A DNA stretch of 64,000 bases, taken from contig CAJOFR010000010.1 in the NCBI GenBank assembly GCA_905234195.1, positions 40,826 to 104,825 of the forward strand, read 5' to 3'. This DNA is from an uncultured Selenomonadaceae bacterium (GTDB lineage Bacteria; Bacillota; Negativicutes; Selenomonadales; Selenomonadaceae). The notes beneath the pieces were generated by a model. It was not told where the DNA came from, ran no database searches, and worked only from the letters and a program-made list of their open reading frames with translations. Shown in pieces: positions 1 through 8,713 of this stretch. Each line of letters starts with the position of its first letter. The first letter of the stretch is position 1. A program made the translations under genes and the position numbers.

Positions 1-471
1 GAGGCGCGGCTACACCAGCAAGTCAAAGACGATATGAGTGATTCGCAGGAAGAGGCGACGAAAAAATATAACGAGACCGTAGCGCGAAACAGAGCTCTGC
101 GCGACGCGGCTTTGCAGGAGATAAAATTTCGGCAGGCAAGGCGGCAGGAAATTTCCGAAGACCTCAAAAAAACTTCTCGGGAGCGTGAGAAACTCGACAA
201 TCAAATTTTGGACGAGATAGCCGGAGAGGCGGGCAAGCTTGCCGCGATTTTGAAACTGCAGATGGTTTTGGCTAAGGTTGAGCCGAATTACGCGGAGGAG
301 AAATTTTCGTACAGCTTTGAATCAAAATTTAAGCTCGGACAGAAAAAATCGCCCGGCGCAGTTATTTTCGCGGGCAATGATACAAAAGACTTGACGGAAG
401 ATTTAGTCAAGGCGATGACTGCTAAAGGCGTCTTTCAAAAAAAATTAACGGATAAATCGGGAGATGATTGA
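1..471 (+). CDS. Skp/OmpH-family periplasmic chaperone, C-terminal part (5' truncated by window)
   Basis: The reading frame is open from base 1, so the start lies outside the window; the first ATG at 34 is probably internal. The visible part is a charged, Lys/Glu-rich coiled coil, followed by a segment ending in a DLTEDLVKAM-like stretch. That stretch resembles the DLTDEVIKKL end of the next gene, a clear OmpH-family protein. Family knowledge: Skp/OmpH proteins are periplasmic chaperones for outer-membrane proteins. It lies 3 nt upstream of the second OmpH gene and then lpxD, the usual envelope cluster of Negativicutes. The assignment is inferred from similarity to the neighbour and from context. 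Confidence 0.65.
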   Translation, partial: EARLHQQVKDDMSDSQEEATKKYNETVARNRALRDAALQEIKFRQARRQEISEDLKKTSREREKLDNQILDEIAGEAGKLAAILKLQMVLAKVEPNYAEEKFSYSFESKFKLGQKKSPGAVIFAGNDTKDLTEDLVKAMTAKGVFQKKLTDKSGDD

Positions 472-474
472 ATA

Positions 475-903
475 GTGAGATTCACAAGAAAAATCACGGC
501 GGCTACATTGGTCGCGGCGTCTTTTTTGATAACGGGTTGTGGACAGATGAATATAGGTTACGTTGACGGGCAAAGGGTCATGGAAGAATCCCCGCAGATA
601 AAAGCCGTGCTGGAAGAGGGCGCAAAAAAGGCGGAGGAGATTCGCGCGGAGGCGGAAACTCAACTTTCCAATCCGGACTTGAGCGACGAGGAGAAGAGCA
701 AGGCGCAAGCGGATATTCAGCGGAAAATTATCGGCGTGAATCAGGCGTACGCGGCGCAACTTAAACAAAAACTTGATGAATCTCTTGCCGGAATGTGCAA
801 GGAAAAAGAAATTGATGTTGTTGTTGACAGCTCGAAGGATCAGCCGATTATTTTACATGGCGGGATAGATTTGACGGACGAAGTTATTAAGAAGTTACAG
901 TAA
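475..903 (+). CDS. OmpH/Skp-family outer membrane chaperone, lipoprotein
   Basis: A 142-residue protein with GTG start. An N-terminal signal segment ends in a lipobox (LITGC, Cys at about residue 22), so it is predicted to be a lipoprotein. It then has the NIGYVDGQRVMEESPQ opening strand, a long alpha-helical coiled coil (about 45-110), and the closing VDSSKDQPIILHGGIDLTDE module typical of OmpH/Skp. The predicted role is holding unfolded outer-membrane proteins in the periplasm. The lipobox is unusual compared with soluble E. coli Skp but fits Negativicutes. It is packed between another OmpH-like gene and lpxD. Confidence 0.85.
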   Translation: MRFTRKITAATLVAASFLITGCGQMNIGYVDGQRVMEESPQIKAVLEEGAKKAEEIRAEAETQLSNPDLSDEEKSKAQADIQRKIIGVNQAYAAQLKQKLDESLAGMCKEKEIDVVVDSSKDQPIILHGGIDLTDEVIKKLQ

Positions 904-906
904 GCG

Positions 907-1944
907 GTGGTGGATGTGGTTAAAACTTTACAGGAAATAAACGAGATTATCGGCGGCGAACTTATCGGCGACGGCGCGGTTGAAATTTTCGGGCTGTCGA
1001 GTATAAACAACGCGAAGGAGGGCGATTTGACTTTCGCCGACTCTACGCACGCGGAGAAGGCGAAGGACAGCGCGGCGAGTGCCGTTATCGTTCCCGCGAA
1101 TTTTGAAGGCGCGCTCCCAAAAAATGTGATTAAGTCTGCAGAACCGAGGGCGGCTTTCGCGAAGATGATGAAAATTTTTGCGCCGAAGATTGATATTCCC
1201 GTCGGGATAAGCGACGAAGCTCATATCGGGGCGAACACGAAAATTGCTGACGACGCGACGATTATGCCCTTTGTTTTTATCGGCGACAACGTGGAAATCG
1301 GGAGCGGCGCGGTGATTTATCCCAATACTTACATTGGGCAAAATGTTTCAATCGGCGCGGGAACGATTATTTATTCCGGCGTGACGATTCGGGAGTATTG
1401 CAAAATCGGCAGCCGCTGTGTGATTCATTCGTCGACGGTTATCGGTGCTGACGGTTTTGGTTTCACGACGGCCGACGGCGTCCACACAAAAGTTCCGCAA
1501 ATTGGCAACGTCGTCGTGGAAGATGATGTGGAAATTGGCGCGTGCGTGGGGATTGACCGCGCGGCGATGGGATCGACGATTATCGGGCACGGTACAAAAA
1601 TTGATAACCTCGTCCACATTGCCCACAACTGTGTTATCGGCGCGAACTGTTTGATTGTTGCGCAGACCGGGATTTCCGGCTCGACGATTGTTGGCGATAA
1701 CGTGACTTTCGGCGGACAAACCGGCACAGTTGGTCACATAAAAATTGGCGGTCATTCTGTTTACGCGGCGCGCTCCGGTATCACGAAGAGCATGCCGGAA
1801 GGTGTTTTTTGTTCGGGCTTTCCTGTTCAGCCGCATGTCGATTGGTTGAAAATGCAAGTCGCGCTGAAAAAAGTTCCCAGTCTTATCGAAAAGATTTGGA
1901 ATTTGGAGCGCAAGGTTAGAAAATTGGAGAGAGGAGAGGAGTGA
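907..1944 (+). CDS. lpxD: UDP-3-O-(3-hydroxyacyl)glucosamine N-acyltransferase LpxD
   Basis: A 345-residue left-handed beta-helix acyltransferase of lipid A biosynthesis, adding the N-linked acyl chain to UDP-3-O-acyl-glucosamine. The N-terminal uridine-binding domain (about 1-100) is followed by many hexapeptide repeats (about 105-300), including the conserved [11 protein letters not shown] region whose His is the expected catalytic base. A C-terminal helix follows. Start is GTG at 907 or the adjacent GTG codons at 910 or 916; no strong SD separates them. It lies 3 nt after the OmpH gene. Its presence indicates an LPS-bearing outer membrane. Confidence 0.95.
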   Translation: MVDVVKTLQEINEIIGGELIGDGAVEIFGLSSINNAKEGDLTFADSTHAEKAKDSAASAVIVPANFEGALPKNVIKSAEPRAAFAKMMKIFAPKIDIPVGISDEAHIGANTKIADDATIMPFVFIGDNVEIGSGAVIYPNTYIGQNVSIGAGTIIYSGVTIREYCKIGSRCVIHSSTVIGADGFGFTTADGVHTKVPQIGNVVVEDDVEIGACVGIDRAAMGSTIIGHGTKIDNLVHIAHNCVIGANCLIVAQTGISGSTIVGDNVTFGGQTGTVGHIKIGGHSVYAARSGITKSMPEGVFCSGFPVQPHVDWLKMQVALKKVPSLIEKIWNLERKVRKLERGEE

Positions 1945-1945
1945 C

Positions 1946-2581
1946 GTGACCTTCAGAAAAATTTTTGGAGCGTTGTTTTTAATCGGTTGCCTTCTCTTGC
2001 CGCAAGCTGTGTCCGCTGAAAAAACAGACTGGAGCGACAAAAATTATAACTTTCGCGGAGTGCGGGATATAGTCTTGTTGAATGTCACCTCAAGGGCAAA
2101 TATAGGCGGCGGAAATATTTTTTACCAAAGGTTGCAGAGCGATTACGTCAACGAGGCACGAAAGATGAAGTGTTCGATTATCACCGAAGACCAGGCGCGC
2201 AGAATGACGAGTTCCATTCGGGAGCTGTCGAACATTGCCGACCTTTACGTTGAATGCACCGTGAAAGATTGGAGCGACGATTATTACATTGTTCCGGCAA
2301 GAACTGTTTGGGAGAGAAAAGAAATGCGCCGCCACGTCCGCGACCGCAACGGCGACCGCCGCGAAGAAATTTATTACGAGACAGTTCCCGTGACTTATCC
2401 GCCGTATCGCGTGGACGTGTCTAAGATTGCCGTTTCGTTTGAAGTATACGACACGAGGACGGGGCAAATGGTTTTCGGGCGTGAAGATATCCGCGACCGC
2501 AATGACAAGGACGCTCAAACCGGAATGTACGGGCGTATTTGCAAATCTTTTTTCCAGGATCTCGGCAAAAAAATTAAGTGA
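1946..2581 (+). CDS. exported protein of unknown function
   Basis: A 211-residue protein with GTG start 1 nt after the lpxD stop, preceded by a GAGAGGAGG-like SD inside lpxD, so it is translationally coupled. Residues 1-24 form a signal peptide ending in a VSA cleavage site. The mature part is rich in Arg/Asp, with a central basic patch (around 125-145) and an FEVYDTRTGQMVF-like beta segment, reminiscent of small periplasmic or lipoprotein beta-sandwich proteins. I do not recognise the family. Position directly after lpxD suggests an envelope-related role, by inference only. Confidence 0.7.
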   Translation: MTFRKIFGALFLIGCLLLPQAVSAEKTDWSDKNYNFRGVRDIVLLNVTSRANIGGGNIFYQRLQSDYVNEARKMKCSIITEDQARRMTSSIRELSNIADLYVECTVKDWSDDYYIVPARTVWERKEMRRHVRDRNGDRREEIYYETVPVTYPPYRVDVSKIAVSFEVYDTRTGQMVFGREDIRDRNDKDAQTGMYGRICKSFFQDLGKKIK

Positions 2582-2612
2582 CGTTTAATTTCAAGATATA
2601 AGGAGATTTTTT

Positions 2613-3545
2613 ATGAGGAAGTTAGTTAAATCTGCCGGGAAGTTTGTTTCCGGCGCGTTTTTGTGCGGCGCGATTCTCTTTGGCGGGGCGGCGTCCGCTG
2701 CTCCGAACGATGAAGGCATGGCGGCTTTTCGCGAAGCGATCTCGGCGACTGCGAAACCTGAAACGAGAATTTTCCGCGAAGATGTGCTTTTCATTACGCC
2801 GTCCGCACAGGGTGAATTGGATTTTATCGGTTCGACTGAAGGCAACACTTTCAAGGCCGCCGGTAATTTGGCATTTTGGTTGAATTCTTCAAGTGGTGAG
2901 GACGTAGATTTAAAAATACCTTTCTACATTACGCAGGTTGGCAACGAAATGAAACTTTATTACGAGACTGATAAAAAATGGAAGGTTATTACCGCGCCGC
3001 TTGCCGCCGCAAATGCCATTGATTATCTTGCCACGCCGACGCCCGAACAGCTGGAAGAAATTATTTCCAACGTCAAGGAAGTCACGATTTTGCAGGACAG
3101 TGATTCGCGGCGCACGATGTTGGTTAAGTTGGACGGAAATAAAATTGCCGACTCAGTCAAAGCGGAAATTGAAAAGCAGTCCGCAGAAAATCCCGTCGCC
3201 GGTTTTGAGGAACTTCAAAATAAAGTTACGGGCTACATAGACAGCGGAATACGCAACGCCGATGTTTGGTACATGTGGACGATTGACAAGACCAACTGGC
3301 AAACCGTCACGATGAGTTACAATCTTTCCGGCTTGATTCAGGGAATTGCGCGTGCGGTGCTCCGAGATGCGGATTCGTCTTTGGATAATCGCTTAGTAGA
3401 AATTCTTGAGGATTTGTCTTTCTACAGTGAGTTGAAAGTTTATTCGACATACCTGGAAGACAGCGCGAAACAAAGGTTGGAAATTCCCAAAAAAGTTCTC
3501 AAAGCAAAGCCGGTCGAAGATAAGAAAGGCAGTAGCAAAAAATAA
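2613..3545 (+). CDS. exported conserved protein of unknown function
   Basis: A 310-residue protein preceded by a good AAGGAG SD and starting with a signal peptide (about 1-29, AxA-type cleavage near ASAAP). The mature domain alternates beta-strand-like segments with helices and ends in a Lys-rich tail. It resembles extracytoplasmic lipid- or protein-binding folds of the LolA/LppX kind only in general character; I cannot name the family. It is the last gene of the envelope cluster and is followed by a terminator hairpin. Confidence 0.7.
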   Translation: MRKLVKSAGKFVSGAFLCGAILFGGAASAAPNDEGMAAFREAISATAKPETRIFREDVLFITPSAQGELDFIGSTEGNTFKAAGNLAFWLNSSSGEDVDLKIPFYITQVGNEMKLYYETDKKWKVITAPLAAANAIDYLATPTPEQLEEIISNVKEVTILQDSDSRRTMLVKLDGNKIADSVKAEIEKQSAENPVAGFEELQNKVTGYIDSGIRNADVWYMWTIDKTNWQTVTMSYNLSGLIQGIARAVLRDADSSLDNRLVEILEDLSFYSELKVYSTYLEDSAKQRLEIPKKVLKAKPVEDKKGSSKK

Positions 3546-3567
3546 AAATTCTTTTCCGAAAAAAAAG

Positions 3568-3602
3568 AGGCTGTCGTAAAAAAATCACGGCAGCCTTTTT
3601 GA
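3568..3602. terminator. bidirectional rho-independent terminator
   Basis: A 10-bp stem (3568-3577 with 3587-3596, one wobble) is followed by a T-run on the plus strand, ending the envelope cluster. It is also flanked by A6 upstream, so it can end the minus-strand tRNA-Ser transcript. Confidence 0.75.
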
Positions 3603-3626
3603 TGATTAATGTTTTTTGCAAAAAAG

Positions 3627-3715
3627 TGGCGGAGAAGGTGGGATTCGAACCCACGGTGCCTTTCGGCATCACCGGTTTTCAAGACCGGCTCCTTAAACCA
3701 CTCGGACACCTCTCC
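3627..3715 (-). tRNA. tRNA-Ser (anticodon UGA)
   Basis: Read on the minus strand it has a 7-bp acceptor stem (3709-3715 with 3631-3637), a D-arm, an anticodon loop CUUGAAA giving anticodon UGA (serine, codon UCA), the long variable arm typical of class II tRNAs, a GGTTCGAATCC T-loop and an encoded CCA end (3627-3629). The length of 89 nt including CCA fits tRNA-Ser. Confidence 0.95.
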
Positions 3716-3778
3716 GTATTGAAGCATTGTAGCATTTTTTTCGCCGCCTGTCAAATTTTTAACACTTGAGGGATTTTC

Positions 3779-4426
3779 ATGACGTACATTCTTGCTGTAA
3801 TTGCCGCTGCGGTTTTAATCACCCTTTACAAATTTTTTCCGAGCAGAAAAATTTTCGCTTACTTTTGCGCGATGTTGCTGATTGTTTTTTGCGTGTCCTC
3901 CTTTATTCAGAGCCGGAGCAGTCAGGAGGAAAATATCAGCCGCGCCCAAATTGAAAAGATTCGTCGACAAGAAGAAATTTTCGCCAGCTGGTACACCGCC
4001 TACCAAAAAAATATCGACAGGCTTGACATAAATTGGCAACTTTATTTTAGTATCGTCGAGACCTTGAAGACGGCGGAAATTTACGAGTATTCGACGTACG
4101 AACAGCTTGTTGAACTGGAACGCGATATGCTGAAAGAACAGACGCGGATTTATCTTTTGAACGTACCGCCGGAATTTGATGCGGAATGCCGAATGCTTTT
4201 GACGGAAGTCATAATAAAAACTCAAGCTTACGTCGACGCGCAAGTCAAAACAATTTCGTTGACGCGCGAGGCGGCCAATCCCGAAACAGCTACAGATTTG
4301 GCGTTGCTCAACAAAAAAATTCGTGAGATAACAATTCGAGAATCACCGGCGGGGTTGTTCACGGCGAAAGAAATTTCCGCAATCCGCGATAAATTAACCG
4401 TACCGGAGGAGGCAGAATTAAAATGA
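3779..4426 (+). CDS. membrane-anchored protein of unknown function
   Basis: A 215-residue protein with two N-terminal hydrophobic segments (about 2-16 and 24-42), followed by a mostly helical hydrophilic domain with Arg/Glu/Gln-rich stretches. It starts with ATG a few nt after a GAGG SD. It overlaps the downstream YigZ-family gene by 4 nt (ATGA), implying translational coupling. No recognised family motif. Confidence 0.7.
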   Translation: MTYILAVIAAAVLITLYKFFPSRKIFAYFCAMLLIVFCVSSFIQSRSSQEENISRAQIEKIRRQEEIFASWYTAYQKNIDRLDINWQLYFSIVETLKTAEIYEYSTYEQLVELERDMLKEQTRIYLLNVPPEFDAECRMLLTEVIIKTQAYVDAQVKTISLTREAANPETATDLALLNKKIREITIRESPAGLFTAKEISAIRDKLTVPEEAELK

Positions 4427-5076
4427 CAGATTATAAAACCACCGTCGACGACGAAATTTTTCGCGCGGACTACGAAATTAAAAAGTCGAAGTTTATTTCG
4501 CATGTCAAGCACGTCGAGACGGAGACCGAAGCGCGCGATTTTGTTCAGATGATCCGCAAAAAATATTTCGACGCGACGCATAATTGTTCGGCGTGGGTGC
4601 TCGGCGAACTCGGCGACAAACAAAAATCGAACGACGACGGCGAACCAGGCGGCACTGCCGGCAATCCGATTCTTGACGCCATCAAAAAAAATGGGCTGAC
4701 TGATATTGCCGTTGTTGTCACGCGATATTTCGGCGGGATAAAACTCGGCGCGGGCGGGCTGATTCGCGCGTATTCTCACACCGCCGCGCTGGGAATTGCC
4801 GCCGCAAAAATCGTGCAGATGACCGCCTTTCAAAAAATTTTCGTCACCGTCGAATATAGTTTTCTCGCGCAGGTAGAAAATTTTTTGCGCAACAAAAATA
4901 TCCGCGTCGAAAATTCGGAGTACGCCGCCGACGTGACACTTGAAATTTTAATCGCGCCCGACGCCGTCGAAAATTTTCTTGCGGACTTGACGGAACTGAC
5001 TGCTGCGAATTTTCTTGCCGACGTGCAGGAAAAAGTTTCAATCCCCGTCGTCGTCGAGAAAAATGTCAACGGCTGA
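4423..5076 (+). CDS. yigZ: YigZ/IMPACT family protein
   Basis: A 217-residue protein with the UPF0029/IMPACT N-terminal domain. The family-defining region is visible: KKSKFISHVKHVET, a DATHNCSAWVLG block, DDGEPGGTAGNPIL, and the VVTRYFGGIKLGAGGLIRAY signature (about 60-125). A DUF1949-like C-terminal ferredoxin-fold domain follows. The eukaryotic IMPACT relative modulates GCN2; the bacterial role is uncertain. The start overlaps the upstream membrane protein gene. Its last 39 nt overlap the convergent recX gene. Confidence 0.9.
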   Translation: MTDYKTTVDDEIFRADYEIKKSKFISHVKHVETETEARDFVQMIRKKYFDATHNCSAWVLGELGDKQKSNDDGEPGGTAGNPILDAIKKNGLTDIAVVVTRYFGGIKLGAGGLIRAYSHTAALGIAAAKIVQMTAFQKIFVTVEYSFLAQVENFLRNKNIRVENSEYAADVTLEILIAPDAVENFLADLTELTAANFLADVQEKVSIPVVVEKNVNG

Positions 5077-5523
5077 AGAAATAGTTTCAGAATCAAAACC
5101 CTTCGACGCAAGATGCTGCCAGAGTTTGTTTTTAAATTTCAGTTTCGCTTGAAGATTTTCGCCGTCAAAATTTTGCGGGGAGAATTTTTTTTGCAGCGCA
5201 CGAATCGCCGCTCGCCTCTCGTGCTCGTCCGTGTCTTCGGGCACTAAATTTTGCACGAAGGCAGAATCAAACCCGCGCTGAATCAATTTCCCGCAAATCT
5301 GCCGGACGCTTAACCTTCCTTCCTCGTAAAAAATTTCAAACTGCCGACGACAAGCCTCTTCGTCATTCAAATAATTGTGGCTCTTGAGTTTATCAATCGC
5401 CGCGTCAATTTCCGCCTCGTCATATTTTTGCGCAAGGAGTTTTCGTTTCAAAGTTTTTGAACTCTGCTCCTGCCGCGCAAGTAAGTCCGTCGCCTTCATT
5501 AGGGCGGTTTTATTTTTTTGCAT
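5038..5523 (-). CDS. recX: regulatory protein RecX
   Basis: A 161-residue protein. RecX binds RecA filaments and restrains recombinase activity. Seen: three-helix tandem repeats with the signatures LLARQEQSSKTLKRKL, YDEAEIDAAIDKLKSHNYLNDEEACRRQF and SVRQICGKLIQRGF. The start chosen is ATG at 5523, because it has a GGAGGA SD. A longer frame begins at 5586 but lies entirely within lgt. recX overlaps the end of lgt by 14 nt, so the two are co-transcribed and probably coupled. The end overlaps convergent yigZ. Confidence 0.85.
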   Translation of the reverse strand: MQKNKTALMKATDLLARQEQSSKTLKRKLLAQKYDEAEIDAAIDKLKSHNYLNDEEACRRQFEIFYEEGRLSVRQICGKLIQRGFDSAFVQNLVPEDTDEHERRAAIRALQKKFSPQNFDGENLQAKLKFKNKLWQHLASKGFDSETISSAVDIFLDDDGD

Positions 5524-6301
5524 TGAAAAATTTTCCTCCGCGATAGCCGAAATAAATGAACGCGCCCGCCGCCACCGCGAAGGCAACGACGCTCGTGACC
5601 TGCGCGCTCTTCAAAATTCCGAAGACTAGATTTAAATAATCACCGCGCAAAAATTCCAGGAAAAATCTTGCGGCGGCGTAAAGCATCACGTAAAGCGTGA
5701 AACATTGTCCGCGCGCGTAGTTCGTACTGCGAAAAATTAACAGCAACGCAAAAATTACGACATCGAGCTGACATTCCCAGACTTCGGCGGGAAAAAGCGG
5801 CTGTGCTCCGTAAGTTCGATAGGCAAGCGTCGTTTCGGGGTAGAGTATTCCGAAATTGGAACCGGTCGGCGCGCCGAAAGCATCGCCGTTCAACAAATTC
5901 GCACAACGCCCCAACGCTTGACCCAAGACGATAGCCGGCGCAAGCAGGTCCGCAAGATGAATTACGTCGAGATTTTTCGACTTCGCGTAGAGACCGCCGG
6001 CAAGCACGCCGCCGATAATTCCGCCCTGCACAGCCATGCCGCCCTGCCACACGTTCAAAATTTCGGTGATATGATTTTGATAGTAACTCCAATCGAAAAA
6101 GAAAACGTCCCACAGCCGCGCGCCGAGCAGTCCGAAAAATCCGCCGATTAAACCAATATCCGGCAAAAATTCTTCGTAGCCGCGCCCGTCAACCTTCGCG
6201 AAAAAATATCCGACGCCCGTCGCCAAAATAATCGAAATGGAAAGCACGACGCCATAGGAACGAATCGGGAAGTCACCGACAAAAAAAAGATACTGATGCA
6301 A
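5510..6301 (-). CDS. lgt: prolipoprotein diacylglyceryl transferase
   Basis: A 263-residue polytopic membrane enzyme transferring diacylglycerol from phosphatidylglycerol to the lipobox Cys of prolipoproteins. About seven hydrophobic segments are visible. The Lgt signature region reads LGRCANLLNGDAFGAPT (about 138-154), with the conserved Arg, Asn and Gly. An early RSYGVV motif around 15-20 is also typical. Several lipoproteins in this window (OmpH, DctP, MetQ) would be its substrates. It is followed by recX and preceded, 18 nt away, by the gntR-type gene. Confidence 0.95.
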   Translation of the reverse strand: MHQYLFFVGDFPIRSYGVVLSISIILATGVGYFFAKVDGRGYEEFLPDIGLIGGFFGLLGARLWDVFFFDWSYYQNHITEILNVWQGGMAVQGGIIGGVLAGGLYAKSKNLDVIHLADLLAPAIVLGQALGRCANLLNGDAFGAPTGSNFGILYPETTLAYRTYGAQPLFPAEVWECQLDVVIFALLLIFRSTNYARGQCFTLYVMLYAAARFFLEFLRGDYLNLVFGILKSAQVTSVVAFAVAAGAFIYFGYRGGKFFNAKK

Positions 6302-6319
6302 AAAATTTTCCCCCGCGCT

Positions 6320-7045
6320 TCAATCTTCGTCCTGCAAGACGCCGTACTCGTAGAAGTAGCTGTCGACAATCATGTTTATTGAAAGATTCATTTCGCGATT
6401 TTTCACGGCGTCGAGTAACATTTTGTGAGCCGTCTCCATTTCTTCCCGCCGATTGAGTTTGCAAAGGTGGCGGGCGGTTTTCAGACGGATTTCGCTGGTG
6501 AGAGTTCGGACAAGGTTTGCGATTTTTGCGAACAGTTCGTTATGCGACGCCTCGTCAAGAGCCGCGTGAAATTTATTATCCGCGTCGAAAAATTTTTCCA
6601 CGTCTTTAGTTGACAAAGCGGCTTGAAGTTCTACAAAACGTTGTTCAAGATTTTTTATGTCGTTATCGTCAGCTTTTTTTATGGCGAGCCGCAAAACTCC
6701 CCAATCCATCCATTCGCGCAGTTCTTTTAGAGATTCGAGGGATTTTGTTTCGTCCAGAATAATTCCGTACAAAAGAGGATCAATCATCTTGTCCGAAAAT
6801 CCGTTCGTAACGAAAGTTCCTTTGGGGCGGCGGATTTCCAAAACTCCGAACGACGACAAAATTTTCAGTGCTTCGCGGACGGAATTTCTGCCGACTCCGA
6901 AACTGTTTGCAAGTTCCATTTCGGTAGGAATTTTGTCGCCCGGTCTAAGCTCCTTATTTATCATCGCTTTAGTCAACCTGTCAATAACGCGCTGCACGAT
7001 AGACGTATTGTCAATCGGCCTCAAAAAATCTTTTTCCGTATCCAT
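6320..7045 (-). CDS. FadR-subfamily GntR transcriptional regulator
   Basis: A 241-residue regulator. The N-terminal winged helix (about 15-80) shows the GntR pattern LRPGDKIPTEMELANSFGVG followed by RNSVREALKILSSFGVLEIRRPKGTFV. The C-terminal all-helical domain (about 95-230) is FCD-type, which in characterised relatives binds small carboxylates or sugar acids. SD AAAGG precedes ATG 7045. Its promoter contains an 11-bp motif (7100-7110) that recurs in the dctP leader at 18472-18482. It is therefore the likely regulator of the TRAP/catabolic operon, and autoregulated (inference). Confidence 0.9.
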   Translation of the reverse strand: MDTEKDFLRPIDNTSIVQRVIDRLTKAMINKELRPGDKIPTEMELANSFGVGRNSVREALKILSSFGVLEIRRPKGTFVTNGFSDKMIDPLLYGIILDETKSLESLKELREWMDWGVLRLAIKKADDNDIKNLEQRFVELQAALSTKDVEKFFDADNKFHAALDEASHNELFAKIANLVRTLTSEIRLKTARHLCKLNRREEMETAHKMLLDAVKNREMNLSINMIVDSYFYEYGVLQDED

Positions 7046-7087
7046 GTCACAAACCTTTCTGAAAATCCCTTAAGAATTTTTAAAAAT

Positions 7088-7116
7088 ATTATACCTGCTT
7101 ATCCTACATTGGTCAA
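7088..7116 (-). promoter_or_regulatory. promoter of the GntR-type gene with putative self-operator
   Basis: Minus strand: -35 TTGACC (7111-7116), 17-bp spacer, -10 TATAAT (7088-7093). The spacer contains CAATGTAGGAT (complement of 7100-7110), the same 11 bases found just downstream of the dctP transcription start. A repressor bound here would block the promoter. Confidence 0.75.
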
Positions 7117-7233
7117 ATTCAAACTCGGAAAAAATTTTCAGACACCCTAACAAAAAAATTTTTCCGTCGTACAACACGCAAGGGAGGTTGTATAATTTTT
7201 TGGCAAAAATCTTTCGCAGAGGAGTGACAAATT

Positions 7234-8130
7234 TTGGTAAATAAATTTTCCATTGCTGAATTACGAGCGGGACTTGAGGCGGTAGCTGAAGAGTACGACA
7301 AAAGAGGAGGAGAGCCCTTAAACGTCGTCATTGTTGGCGGGGCGGCGGCAGTTTTTAATTTTTCTTTCTACCCCGAAGCGAATGATATAGATTATCTTCC
7401 CGAAAAATCATCGCCGCTGCTCGAAGAATGCATCGCCGCCGCAGGTGCGCGGCTGGATTTCAGAGAGGGGTGGATGAACGAACAAAGCAGTTATCTTCAG
7501 GAAAAATATGCGGCGGGTGACAGGGAAAATTTTTTCAGCGGCTCAATCCCCCTGCCGATAAAATCCGAGAGAATTTTTTTTCGCGCGCAAGGTCTTGAGT
7601 GGTACTTGGCGATAAAATTGCGCGCCTTTCGCCGCTATCGTCACGACGCGACTGATATACTCGGATTGATGTTGGAAAAACGTTCGCAAGGTCAAGAAAT
7701 AACTGCAAAATATCTTGAAGGATGCTACAACAAATTTTATGGCATGGCTCGTACGCCGATAACTGAAGCTACAGAATTTCTTGCGACGTTGGACGATTGC
7801 CCGGACCTTGAAAAATTGCGGCAACTTTATTTTTTGGAGGAAAGGTATCAGCAAAAAATTTACGATAAGTTTACACTTTTTCTTTTAAACAAAGTCGATA
7901 AGGAAGTCTGGAAAGAAATAGTGCGTTATCATTTTCGGTTTTGGACATCTGCGGAAGATATTCGCAAAACTTTTGAAGAATTCGATATTAAAGCCGGCGA
8001 ACGCGCAATTAAAAATGTCGCCGATTGCATTTTTCCTTTCGTTTATAAATTGTCCGCTGAAGAATTTTTGGCAGAGCCGGTAGAAAATTTGTTAATGCGG
8101 CAACACAAAAAAATTTCGAGGAGACTCTAA
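7234..8130 (+). CDS. nucleotidyltransferase-like protein (AbiEii/DUF6036-like)
   Basis: A 298-residue protein starting at TTG 7234 with a GAGGAG SD 9 nt upstream; a TATAAT -10 lies at 7191-7196. Residues 28-50 read VVIVGGAAAVFNF then NDIDYL. This GG...DxD pattern is that of minimal nucleotidyltransferases, as in AbiEii toxins and DUF6036 proteins. A following KLRAFRRYRHDATDILGLM segment matches the conserved helix after the active site. The C-terminal half is helical and unassigned. No antitoxin-like partner is adjacent; the downstream neighbours are the RiPP-like precursor genes. A regulatory or toxin function is possible but unproven. Confidence 0.7.
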   Translation: MVNKFSIAELRAGLEAVAEEYDKRGGEPLNVVIVGGAAAVFNFSFYPEANDIDYLPEKSSPLLEECIAAAGARLDFREGWMNEQSSYLQEKYAAGDRENFFSGSIPLPIKSERIFFRAQGLEWYLAIKLRAFRRYRHDATDILGLMLEKRSQGQEITAKYLEGCYNKFYGMARTPITEATEFLATLDDCPDLEKLRQLYFLEERYQQKIYDKFTLFLLNKVDKEVWKEIVRYHFRFWTSAEDIRKTFEEFDIKAGERAIKNVADCIFPFVYKLSAEEFLAEPVENLLMRQHKKISRRL

Positions 8131-8203
8131 AAAAAATCTTTTTCGGCGTATAATGTGTAGGGAAATAAAAATTCCCGACAAAAAATTTTAGGAGGGATTT
8201 GTT

Positions 8204-8396
8204 ATGGATTTTGGAGGTAAAAAAATTTCCCGCGAAGTCCTGGAAAAGCTGGCTAAGTGTCAGTCTGAAGAAGAAGTCATCGCGTTGGCGAAGGAAAGCA
8301 AAGGCTTTTATGGGCGAAGTGGAAAATTTTGAACTCAAGGAAGAAGATCTCGGAAAGGTCGCGGGCGGCGGTTCGGCATGCTGGTTTAACAGTTGA
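8204..8396 (+). pseudogene. Nif11-type RiPP precursor, copy 1, split frame
   Basis: A strong SD (AGGAGG) precedes ATG 8204. The first frame (8204-8332) begins MDFGGKKISREVLEKLAKC then QSEEEVIALAKE, a Nif11/nitrile-hydratase-like leader start, but runs off into an unrelated tail. The leader continues in the +1 frame from ATG 8310 to 8396: MGEVENFELKEEDLGKVAGG, with the double-Gly cleavage motif, then a very short core GSACWFNS. No single frame encodes leader plus core. A -10-like TATAAT lies at 8149-8154. Nif11-type leaders direct modification and export of ribosomal peptides; no modifying enzyme is encoded nearby. Confidence 0.65.
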
Positions 8397-8442
8397 CGAC
8401 GCTCCGACGCGGCAACGCAAAAATTTTCAGGAGGGATTAGTT

Positions 8443-8713
8443 ATGGATTTTGGAGGCAAAAAAATTTCCCGCGAAGTCCTGGAAAAGCTGGCTAAGTGTC
8501 AGTCTGAAGAAGAAGTCATCGCGTTGGCGAAGGAAAACGGCGTAGAGATCCGCTGAACAGGCAAAAGCTTTTATGGGCGAAGTGGAAAATTTTGAACTCA
8601 ACGAAGAAGATCTCAAAAAGGTCGCGGGCGGTTACTGCAACGACTGCTTTGACGACGAATACTGCGAATGTTACAACCCAAACTGTGTGGTCTATTATGA
8701 TAGTGGTAGTTGA
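8443..8713 (+). pseudogene. Nif11-type RiPP precursor, copy 2, split frame, Cys-rich core
   Basis: AGGAGGG SD and ATG 8443 open a 37-residue leader start ending at TGA 8554-8556. After a +1 shift the leader resumes (AEQAKAFMGEVENF, in frame with ATG 8573) through EEDLKKVAGG. It then continues into a 26-residue core with five Cys and many Asp/Tyr/Asn, ending at 8713. The break sits where a typical Nif11 leader would read VEI-x-AEQAKAF, consistent with loss of 2 nt. It could be a decayed precursor, an assembly error in the near-identical repeat, or two separately initiated peptides. Confidence 0.65.

Noticed and set aside
1348..2040. Long minus-strand frames opposite lpxD and its neighbour
   Set aside because: Antisense shadows with Arg/Asn-rich, unfolded-looking products and no start signals.
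8540..8580. Programmed +1 frameshift joining the two halves of the RiPP leader
   Set aside because: The junction codons (ATC CGC TGA) give no slippery re-pairing and copy 1 lacks this site altogether; decay or separate initiation is more likely.
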